Origin: Tannerella sp.
Lineage (GTDB): Bacteria > Bacteroidota > Bacteroidia > Bacteroidales > Tannerellaceae
DNA length: 5,690 nt
Assembly (NCBI GenBank): GCA_031283915.1
Contig: JAITAY010000076.1
Span: 1 to 5,690 of the forward strand
Reading direction: 5' to 3'
Positions 1-4,717 of this stretch are shown here, piece after piece. Numbering within the stretch: the first letter of the stretch is position 1; each line of letters begins with the position of its first letter. The notes beneath the pieces are model-generated. The model worked only from the letters and a program-made list of their open reading frames with translations, was not told the DNA's origin and searched no databases. The translations under genes were made by a program, and so were the position numbers.

Positions 1-79
1 GTTTTTTGCCATCCAACGACTGAAAATGCGCGCATACCGGGGTATGTAAGCATTTTCAGGAGGAAGTATGGTGAAAAAC
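1..79. repeat. Nested inverted-repeat (hairpin) element at the left edge
   Basis: The sequence folds back on itself at three levels. The central stem CATACC (33-38) pairs with GGTATG (41-46). Around it, CTGAAAATGC (20-29) pairs perfectly with GCATTTTCAG (50-59), with a 3x3 internal loop between the two stems. An outer arm, GTTTTTTGCC (1-10), can pair with GGTGAAAAAC (70-79) if two G-T wobbles are allowed. The element may begin before the window. No T-run follows it, so it does not look like an ordinary intrinsic terminator. It could be a structured RNA, a palindromic intergenic repeat or a small non-autonomous element. The inverted repeats are seen directly; any function is unknown. Confidence 0.7.
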
Positions 80-145
80 AGACCCGTAAATGGGTGGTTT
101 ATTTTCAGACAGCTCCTTATTACCTTATGGTTCTGTCGCGTCTGA
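68..145 (+). CDS. Possible 25-residue leader-type peptide
   Basis: An ATG at 68 is preceded by AGGAGG at 58-63 with a 4-nt gap, an almost ideal Shine-Dalgarno arrangement that is unusual for Bacteroidota and absent from the other genes here. The frame runs 25 codons to a TGA at 143-145. The peptide starts MVKNRPVNGW and is then hydrophobic and aromatic (FIFRQLLITLWF), ending in Cys-Arg-Val. It lies between two inverted-repeat structures (20-59 and 115-171), and its 3' end overlaps the second one, an arrangement that recalls attenuator leader peptides. No gene follows within several hundred bases, no promoter is visible, and very short frames arise easily by chance, so this is weakly supported. 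Confidence 0.15.
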   Translation: MVKNRPVNGWFIFRQLLITLWFCRV

Positions 146-171
146 CGCCTTACAGGAATACGGTAATAAGG
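115..171. repeat. Perfect 10-bp inverted repeat with nested inner stems
   Basis: CCTTATTACC (115-124) is the exact reverse complement of GGTAATAAGG (162-171). Inside the loop are two further nested stems: CTGT (133-136) with ACAG (152-155), and GCGT (138-141) with ACGC (145-148). A second CCTTAT overlaps the left arm at 123-128. The structure has no T-run after it. The symmetry is plain in the sequence. Whether it acts as RNA or DNA structure is unknown. Confidence 0.75.
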
Positions 172-251
172 TTGGCTTTCTGCCTCCTTCCCTGCGCTAC
201 TAAGGTTGTTTTGTTCTTTAAATAAGGTAGAAATAAGGTTGGCTTAGCCAA
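165..251 (+). repeat. aataaggttggctt direct repeat with closing palindrome
   Basis: The 14-mer aataaggttggctt occurs at 165-178 and again at 232-245, and its core aataagg occurs a third time at 221-227. A shorter relative, taaggttg, is at 201-208. The last copy runs into a palindrome, TTGGCT (239-244), T, AGCCAA (246-251). All three aataagg copies are complementary to CCTTATT at 115-121, so the left arm has three possible partners. Confidence 0.75.
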
Positions 252-474
252 AACTCAAGTTATATAAGGCTTTTGCAATGTTGTTACACAGGAGTATGAC
301 GAAGCCGTCCGATCAACCCTTCTTTCCTTCCTGCCTAACGCTTCTTTCCTGCTATTTGCCATCTCTTAACCACTAATCACTAACTCTGACGGCTTTCATT
401 TCCCTGCGGGGAGCAGTCGGGAGAGCGGAGATCCGCCGCCGGCAAGTTAAACATTCTTATTTTTTTGTCGATTC
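252..474. other. Gene-free stretch with minor repeats
   Basis: I see no gene here on either strand. Minor structure includes a 10-bp direct repeat, cttctttcct, at 319-328 and 341-350; a short hairpin CCC-TGC-GGG at 402-410 that shares CCCTGCGGGGA with a second hairpin near 1250; and a palindrome GCGGA-GA-TCCGC at 425-436. A run of seven T follows at 460-466, but it is 23 nt beyond the last palindrome, too far for a convincing terminator. The stretch separates the structured left edge from the promoter candidate at 475. Confidence 0.6.
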
Positions 475-506
475 TTTGGTTTTTTGAAAAAGGCCTTTTA
501 TCTTTG
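475..506 (+). promoter_or_regulatory. Bacteroidota-type promoter candidate with internal palindrome
   Basis: TTTG at 475-478 is followed after 20 nt by TAtcTTTG at 499-506, which fits the established Bacteroidota consensus (-33 TTTG, about 19-20 nt spacing, -7 TAnnTTTG). A perfect 12-bp palindrome, AAAAGGCCTTTT (488-499), lies in the spacer and touches the -7 box, where a dimeric repressor could bind. Transcription would begin around 510-514, about 10 nt before an ATG at 522. The elements are seen in the sequence; activity and regulation are inferred. Confidence 0.45.
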
Positions 507-570
507 TCAGCCGTAAAAACAATGAAAATGTATAAAGGTCTACTTTCTACCGGATGTTATAAAACGTTAA

Positions 571-581
571 GGGGGGGGGGG
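571..581 (+). repeat. 11-G homopolymer tract
   Basis: Eleven consecutive G residues follow 'gttaa'. No other mononucleotide run in the window is nearly this long. Runs of this length are prone to slipped-strand mispairing in bacteria. Its position about 50 nt inside a short ATG reading frame, right where two open frames meet, is what makes it notable. Length errors are also common at such tracts in sequencing. Confidence 0.95.
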
Positions 582-860
582 CAAAAGTCCTGATAATCAA
601 TCCTTACGTTTCTCCGTTGCGCCTCATCCGGGCGTAGGAGGTTCCTCATATATCTCACATATTTCGTTTTCAGGCGCTGCCAACAGCATCCCTGTACGCT
701 TGCAAAATCCGGTTACCGTACTTTCTTCCGGTATTAAAATTCTATTTCATACGTTCTTTTTTAATGCATGGGGAGGTCATGTACTGTCGTCGGATACCGC
801 CCTTTGGCGATATGTCGTTACTGACATTCGCCATTGGGCGTTTGCTGTTTTTGCAGCATG

Positions 861-1148
861 TTACGCGGACTTTGCAGGCTTGCAAACGCGCGTCGCTAAC
901 TTGAAAGTAAGCGTCTCAAACTTAAAAGTAAGCGTCGCAAGTTTAAAAGTAAGCGCTGCAAGTTTGAAAGTACGTGCTGCAAGTTTAAAAGTAAACGCTG
1001 CAAGTTTGAAAGTAAGCGCTGCAAGTTTAAAAGTAAGCGTTGCTAACTTAAAAGTAAGCGTTGCCAACTTGAAAGTAAGCGTTGCTATACTGCACACGGC
1101 ATAGTTTAGTGCATTGCCCGTCAGGGTAAACATATCCATAGAAAACAC
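861..1148 (-). CDS. Possible small heptad-repeat protein (ATLTFKL)n
   Basis: This minus-strand frame starts at a GTG (1146-1148), with in-frame ATGs at 1137-1139 and 1131-1133, and gives up to 95 residues. After about 22 non-repeat residues (ending NYAVCSI) it consists of roughly ten heptads of the type A-T-L-T-F-K-L. The main sequence variants between units (gctaac, gccaac, gcaagt; tta or ttg) are synonymous in this frame: Leu is coded TTA, TTG or CTT, Lys AAG or AAA, Phe TTT or TTC. In the plus frame the aac/agt change swaps Asn and Ser. That slightly favours this strand as the coding one, now or in the past. I see no promoter or ribosome binding site and no known family. It competes with the plus-strand frame and both may be non-coding. 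Confidence 0.22.
   Translation of the reverse strand: MFSMDMFTLTGNALNYAVCSIATLTFKLATLTFKLATLTFKLAALTFKLAAFTFKLAARTFKLAALTFKLATLTFKFETLTFKLATRVCKPAKSA
895..1083. repeat. Nine tandem 21-bp units encoding heptads
   Basis: Nine contiguous 21-bp units follow the pattern gc-a/t/c-a-a/g-c/t-tt-a/g-aaagtaagcg plus two variable bases, at 895, 916, 937, 958, 979, 1000, 1021, 1042 and 1063. A degenerate unit precedes them at 874-894 and another begins at 1084. The unit length is a multiple of three, so copy-number change would preserve frame. The plus strand reads A(N/S)LKVS(V/A). The minus strand reads ATLTFKL. Both alternate hydrophobic and polar residues, which suggests beta strand rather than coiled coil. 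Units 3 to 7 are closest to one another (gcaagt form); the end units use the gctaac form, consistent with expansion from the middle. Confidence 0.96.
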
Positions 1149-1300
1149 CGGTTGTCAACGTGCCGGATGGCCAGTCAGGACATTCACCTCCTGTTTATGA
1201 ATCCCTTAACGGGGACAAGGGATACCCGTTTTCCTATTGACAGGATTCCCCTGCGGGGAAGATATGCACCTGCACAAAATCATACCGCATGCAGTATATC
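1105..1300. other. Intergenic stretch with overlapping inverted repeats
   Basis: No convincing gene lies here. ATCCCTT (1201-1207) pairs with AAGGGAT (1217-1223), and AACGGG (1208-1213) pairs with CCCGTT (1225-1230). The two stems overlap, so only one can form at a time. A separate perfect hairpin, TTCCCC-TGC-GGGGAA, is at 1246-1260, with no T-run after it. The stretch connects the repeat locus to the leader of the operon. Confidence 0.6.
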
Positions 1301-1316
1301 ATTCATCATTCATCAT
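1301..1316 (+). repeat. ATTCATC short tandem repeat upstream of the operon
   Basis: Two direct copies of ATTCATC (1301-1307 and 1308-1314), followed by a partial third, lie about 125 nt before the first operon gene. The 15-mer ttcatcattcatcat (1302-1316) recurs with one mismatch at the far right end of the window (5676-5690), just after the last gene. Confidence 0.8.
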
Positions 1317-1324
1317 TATTTTTG
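1317..1324 (+). promoter_or_regulatory. Weak -7 promoter box candidate for the operon
   Basis: TAttTTTG matches the Bacteroidota -7 consensus TAnnTTTG and lies 116 nt before the GTG start of the DUF418 gene. I see no TTTG at the expected 19-21 nt upstream, and the region is T-rich, so this may be a chance match. No better candidate is visible between 1105 and 1439. Confidence 0.2.
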
Positions 1325-1388
1325 TTATTGTCGTTTGAGTGAATTTCGTTTTCATTACCTCTTTCTTCGTTTTTATCCGCAAAACGGG

Positions 1389-1431
1389 CTGATTTTATTG
1401 CCTTATCCCTACTTTTACCCTGTAAAATCAG
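1389..1431 (+). promoter_or_regulatory. 9-bp inverted repeat in the leader of the DUF418 gene
   Basis: CTGATTTTA (1389-1397) is the exact reverse complement of TAAAATCAG (1423-1431), with a 25-nt pyrimidine-rich loop. The right arm ends 8 nt before the GTG start codon at 1440. In RNA this could hold the start region near a stem; in DNA it could be a spaced operator. The arms are seen directly; a regulatory role is inference. Confidence 0.45.
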
Positions 1432-1439
1432 ATAATTGA

Positions 1440-2675
1440 GTGTGTTGTAAATTCTCATCAGATACAGACAGCCCGGTCGCTCCGACCGGGCGTTACCGGA
1501 TTTTAGATGCCTTGCGGGGAATTGCACTGTCAGGAATCTGCCTGGCCAACTTTCCCGAATTTGCATTATATACCTTCCAGAAGCAGGAAATCGTCGAAGC
1601 GATGCCGACAGCGACTTTCGACCGCATCGTAAAATATTTGCAGTACGTCTTTATCGACGGGAAGTTCTACAGTCTGTTTTCCATCCTCTTCGGCATCGGT
1701 TTCTCCATCATTCTGTCGCGTTCGCTGCAAAAGAACAAAAACGGCCTGGCTGTTTTTTACCGCAGGATGACGGCGCTTGCGGTAATCGGATTCCTGCACC
1801 TGATGTTTGTCTGGAGTGGCGACATCCTGCTGCTGTATGCCCTGCTCGGCATGTTGCTGCCCCTGTTCAGGAACCTGTCCGACAAAAAACTGCTGTCTGT
1901 TTCCGCCGCCCTGCTGTTTTTTCCCGTCGTCATGGATGCCCTGAAGGAGTTGACCGGTTTCGACGCGGCGGCGCCGGCCATCGAGGCTACACAGTACTTC
2001 AACCGGAAGAACGGCATCACGGACGACAATTTCGGCACGTGGCTGCTGAATGCCAGGAGCTATCCGGAAGTTTTCAAATTCCTTATCTCCGGCGCATTCG
2101 TCCGGATACAGGAATTTGCCGAAGGGAACCGGATTTTCAAGGTACTGGCACTGTTTATCCTCGGCCTGTACATCGGACGGAACCGGATGTATGCCCATCT
2201 CGCCCGTCACCGGTCGCTCCTGAAGCAAGTCCGGCTGTATGGCTTTGCCGCCGGCCTCCCCCTGTCCGCACTGTACGCATGGAGCGCCACGGGCGACCGT
2301 CCGCTGGGATTCACCGCTCATGCCCTGATGTATGCAACCAGTGTGGTGCCGGTATGTCTGGCTTACCTGTCGACCGTCAGCCTGTGGTACCTTAAACGCC
2401 CGGAATCGAACCTCTTCCGGCTGCTGGCGGCGCCGGGCAGCATGGCGTTGAGCAACTACGTGGGACAGTCGGTTGGCGGCGCCGTCATTTTCTATGGCAT
2501 CGGATTCGGCCTGGGTGCAACCACGGGTCTGGTTTACGTCGAACTCATGGCCGCCGGCGTATTCATGTTACAGCTAATTTTCAGTTGCGTATGGATGCGT
2601 TACCTGCAATTCGGGCCGCTCGAATGGATCTGGCGCATGTTTACCTACGGGAAACGATTGAAACTTATACGATAA
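1440..2675 (+). CDS. DUF418 (YeiB-like) multi-pass membrane protein
   Basis: This is a 411-residue integral membrane protein of the YeiB/DUF418 group, about the usual family length. Family hallmarks in order are the N-terminal ILDALRGIALSG (21-32) leading into helix 1; FSILFGIGFS (80-89); GDILLLYALLGMLL (127-140); PGSMALSNYVGQS (332-344); and the C-terminal GPLEWIWRMFTYGK (392-405), typical of the DUF418 domain. About eight to ten hydrophobic segments are visible. The biochemical role is unknown for most family members; a transport or envelope function is often supposed. The start is GTG: an in-frame TGA lies directly upstream (1437-1439), and no ATG occurs between it and the LDALRG motif, so the N-terminus is well bounded although the codon is non-standard. 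The next gene begins 20 nt after the stop. No Shine-Dalgarno sequence is seen. Family assignment is firm; the function is not known. Confidence 0.93.
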   Translation: MCCKFSSDTDSPVAPTGRYRILDALRGIALSGICLANFPEFALYTFQKQEIVEAMPTATFDRIVKYLQYVFIDGKFYSLFSILFGIGFSIILSRSLQKNKNGLAVFYRRMTALAVIGFLHLMFVWSGDILLLYALLGMLLPLFRNLSDKKLLSVSAALLFFPVVMDALKELTGFDAAAPAIEATQYFNRKNGITDDNFGTWLLNARSYPEVFKFLISGAFVRIQEFAEGNRIFKVLALFILGLYIGRNRMYAHLARHRSLLKQVRLYGFAAGLPLSALYAWSATGDRPLGFTAHALMYATSVVPVCLAYLSTVSLWYLKRPESNLFRLLAAPGSMALSNYVGQSVGGAVIFYGIGFGLGATTGLVYVELMAAGVFMLQLIFSCVWMRYLQFGPLEWIWRMFTYGKRLKLIR

Positions 2676-2695
2676 ATCACATAAACAACTTACAG

Positions 2696-3553
2696 ATGAA
2701 GAAGAAAATCAGTGATACTTTTTTTGAGGGCGAACGACCGCTGTTCGCCAGCAATGGCCTCCGTCTCGAGGGCGTACGGTTTTACCCCGGGGAATCGCCC
2801 GTGAAAGAGAGTCGCGACATTGAGGCGTACAGGTGCACGTTTATGAGTAAATACCCCTTCTGGCACAATGACCATACATTGATAGAAGACTGTCTGTTCA
2901 CCGTATACAGCCGTGCGGCAATCTGGTATTCGACAAATATCCGCATGACGAACACGCTGGTGGAAGCGCCCAAGATGTTCCGGGAAATCGACGGGCTGTA
3001 TCTCGAAAACGTGCGGCTGACAAGCGCGGCGGAATGTTGCTGGAACTGTCGCAACCTCGAGTTCAAGCATGTCGAAGTCAAAGGCGGCGACTATATTTTC
3101 ATGTATTCCGAAAATATAGAGCTAAGCGATTTCAAGCTGCAAGGGAATTATTCGTTTCAGGATGCCAAAAACGTGGTGGTACGCAATGCGCATTTGGATT
3201 CGAAAGACGCTTTCTGGAAAACGGAAAACGTGACGGTGTACGATTCGGTCATCGAAGGGGAATACCTTGGCTGGCACTCGAAAAACCTGCGTTTGGTGAA
3301 TTGCAGGATATCGGGCACGCAACCGCTGTGTTACGCGACCAACCTCGTGATGGAGAATTGCGAAATGGCCGAAACGGCCGACCTGTGTTTTGAAGACAGC
3401 ACGCTGGAAGCCGAAATAAACAGTCGCGTGACAAGCGTGAAAAACCCGCAGGGCGGAAGTATCACGGCTCACAGTATCGGCGAAATCATGATCGACGAAA
3501 ACTGCCGTCAGCCGGGAGCGTGCCATATCCGGGTGACCCGGCAAATTTGCTGA
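2696..3553 (+). CDS. DUF3737 family beta-helix protein
   Basis: This is a 285-residue protein matching the DUF3737 family in length and motifs: N-terminal FFEGERPLFASNGLRLEGVRF (split over residues 9-29), the Tyr-Pro-Phe-Trp-His-Asn-Asp segment (53-59) and the IEDCLF segment (63-68). From about residue 80 to 220 an N-(I/L/V) pair recurs every 19-20 residues (near 81, 120, 140, 159, 178, 197, 216). That is the spacing of coils in a right-handed parallel beta-helix, the pectate-lyase-like fold. There are 12 cysteines, many in or next to the repeated coils. No signal peptide is visible, so a cytoplasmic location is likely. The ATG at 2696 is chosen because it follows the upstream stop by 20 nt and the conserved N-terminus begins right after it; the open frame extends to 2585, but that part lies inside the DUF418 gene. 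Its activity is unknown. The stop at 3551-3553 nearly touches the next start. Confidence 0.92.
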   Translation: MKKKISDTFFEGERPLFASNGLRLEGVRFYPGESPVKESRDIEAYRCTFMSKYPFWHNDHTLIEDCLFTVYSRAAIWYSTNIRMTNTLVEAPKMFREIDGLYLENVRLTSAAECCWNCRNLEFKHVEVKGGDYIFMYSENIELSDFKLQGNYSFQDAKNVVVRNAHLDSKDAFWKTENVTVYDSVIEGEYLGWHSKNLRLVNCRISGTQPLCYATNLVMENCEMAETADLCFEDSTLEAEINSRVTSVKNPQGGSITAHSIGEIMIDENCRQPGACHIRVTRQIC

Positions 3554-3556
3554 GTG

Positions 3557-4717
3557 ATGAAATCCTGTTTTGACGAAATCATCCCGCGCCGGAACAGCCA
3601 TTCCTGCAAATGGGATTCGGCGGACGACAGCGATGTGTTGCCGATGTGGGTGGCTGACATGGATTTCCGTACCGCCCGGCCTGTTATGGATGCGTTGGAG
3701 AAAAGAGTGCGGCACGGCATTTTCGGTTATACGAAAATTCCCGCCGCCTGCTTTGACGCCGTTACGGGATGGTTTGCACGGCGGCATAACTTCCACCTGC
3801 AACGGGACTGGATACTTTTCACCACGGGTGTAGTGCCCGCCTTATCCGCCGTTATCAAGGCATTAACCTGTCCGGGTGATAAAGTAATTGTCCAACCGCC
3901 GGTCTATAACTGTTTCTTTTCTTCCATCCGCAACGATCAGTGCGAAACGGTTTCAAATGATTTGATATACCGGAACGGGACGTATACGGTTGACTTTGCA
4001 GACCTGGAATCAAAAGCCTCCGACCCGCAGGCCAAACTCCTGCTGCTTTGCAATCCGCACAATCCGGCGGGCAGGGTATGGTCGAAAGAAGAACTGAGCC
4101 GAATCGGGGACATTTGCCTGCGCAACCGGGTGACGGTCGTGTCCGACGAGATACACTGCGACCTGGTTTATCCGGGTCATACCCATCTTCCGTTTGCCTC
4201 CCTAAGCGAGGATTTTCTGTACAGTTCCGTCACGTGCACTTCTCCCGGCAAGACGTTCAACCTGGCGGGCATACAGGTCGCCAACATCATCGCCGCCGAC
4301 GAAACGAAACGGAAGCAAATAGACAAGGCTCTTAACATAAACGAAGTCTGCGAAATCAACGTCTTTGCCGTCGAAGCGCTGATGGCCGCATACAACGAAG
4401 GGGAAGCATGGCTCGAAGCGCTGAAACGGTATCTGTATGACAACTACACCTGTTTCAAAGACTGTTTTGCGAAATACTTTCCCAAACTCCCCGTATTACC
4501 GCTCGAAGCGACTTACCTGGTTTGGGTGGACTGCTCGCAACTCGGATTATCCTCTGCCCAAATCGCGAAAATGCTGCTTGAGAAGGAAAAACTGTGGGTG
4601 AACGAAGGAACGATCTATGGCCGGGCCGGGGAAGGGTTTGTCAGGTTCAATATCGCCTGTCCGGAGAAACGCCTGATGGAAGGACTTGAAAGATTCAGAC
4701 GTGTTTTTGGAAAGTGA
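3557..4717 (+). CDS. MalY/PatB family PLP-dependent cystathionine beta-lyase/aminotransferase
   Basis: This is a fold-type I PLP enzyme of the MalY/PatB group, 386 residues from the ATG and full length for the family. Such enzymes cleave C-S bonds in cystathionine or cysteine, releasing pyruvate, ammonia and a thiol, in the cytoplasm. Visible hallmarks (numbered from the ATG) are the family signature MWVADMDF (30-37); GYT (57-59); PPVY, with the ring-stacking Tyr at 118; NPHNPAGR (166-173), with the PLP-contacting Asn; SDEIHCDL, with Asp 197 binding the pyridine nitrogen; the Schiff-base Lys 232 in TSPGKTFNLAG; and VRFNIA, with the carboxylate-binding Arg 363. All key residues are present. 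A GTG at 3554 directly precedes the ATG and would add one Met; the ATG is preferred. It begins 3 nt after the DUF3737 stop, so translation is probably coupled. Substrate preference cannot be read from the sequence, so patB or malY is not assigned as a symbol. Confidence 0.95.
   Translation: MKSCFDEIIPRRNSHSCKWDSADDSDVLPMWVADMDFRTARPVMDALEKRVRHGIFGYTKIPAACFDAVTGWFARRHNFHLQRDWILFTTGVVPALSAVIKALTCPGDKVIVQPPVYNCFFSSIRNDQCETVSNDLIYRNGTYTVDFADLESKASDPQAKLLLLCNPHNPAGRVWSKEELSRIGDICLRNRVTVVSDEIHCDLVYPGHTHLPFASLSEDFLYSSVTCTSPGKTFNLAGIQVANIIAADETKRKQIDKALNINEVCEINVFAVEALMAAYNEGEAWLEALKRYLYDNYTCFKDCFAKYFPKLPVLPLEATYLVWVDCSQLGLSSAQIAKMLLEKEKLWVNEGTIYGRAGEGFVRFNIACPEKRLMEGLERFRRVFGK

Larger units (their letters stand above)
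522..1104 (+). pseudogene. Frameshifted or phase-variable ORF with poly-G tract and heptad repeats
   Basis: An ATG at 522, just after a good promoter candidate, opens a frame (MKMYKGLLSTGCYKTL...) that enters an 11-G run at codons 17-20 and ends at TGA 591-593 after 23 residues. If the run held 10 (or 13) G, the reading frame would pass into one that is stop-free from 571 to the TAG at 1102-1104. That would give 193 residues with 10 G, the last third being nine heptads of the form A-(N/S)-L-K-V-S-(V/A). The downstream frame has no ATG or GTG before its first usable start, a TTG at 700, so the upstream ATG is the more natural start. I do not recognise the middle part (rich in Phe, Trp, His, Ser) as any family. 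It could be a phase-variable gene caught OFF, a decayed gene, an assembly error in the homopolymer, or chance, since the repeat array is stop-free on both strands. Confidence 0.3.

Noticed and set aside
1..225. Stop-free plus-strand frame from the left edge to TAA 223-225, possibly the end of an upstream gene
   Set aside because: The translation (rich in Arg, Tyr, Phe, Cys) resembles no family I know, the same stretch is also open on the minus strand, and it is dominated by inverted repeats. A gene entering from the left cannot be fully excluded.
425..466. Possible intrinsic terminator: GCGGA-GA-TCCGC plus T-run
   Set aside because: The T-run starts 23 nt after the stem, too far for rho-independent termination, and no upstream gene is evident.
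895..1083. CRISPR array
   Set aside because: The units are 21 bp, contiguous and without unique spacers; this is a simple tandem repeat.
895..1083. Coiled-coil heptads
   Set aside because: Hydrophobic residues fall at every second position (L-x-V-x-V or L-x-F-x-L), which suits beta strand, not the a/d spacing of a coiled coil.
1152..1439. 95-codon plus-strand open frame directly before the DUF418 gene
   Set aside because: Its translation is low-complexity and aromatic (Phe, Tyr, His) and comes from T-rich leader sequence; it spans several inverted repeats and shows no family features.
1566..2321. 251-codon minus-strand open frame
   Set aside because: It lies wholly inside the DUF418 gene, whose family motifs are clear; the Gln/Arg-rich translation is a typical antisense shadow.
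3122..3802. 226-codon minus-strand open frame across the DUF3737 and lyase genes
   Set aside because: It spans two well-supported plus-strand genes and its His/Arg-rich translation has no recognisable motif.
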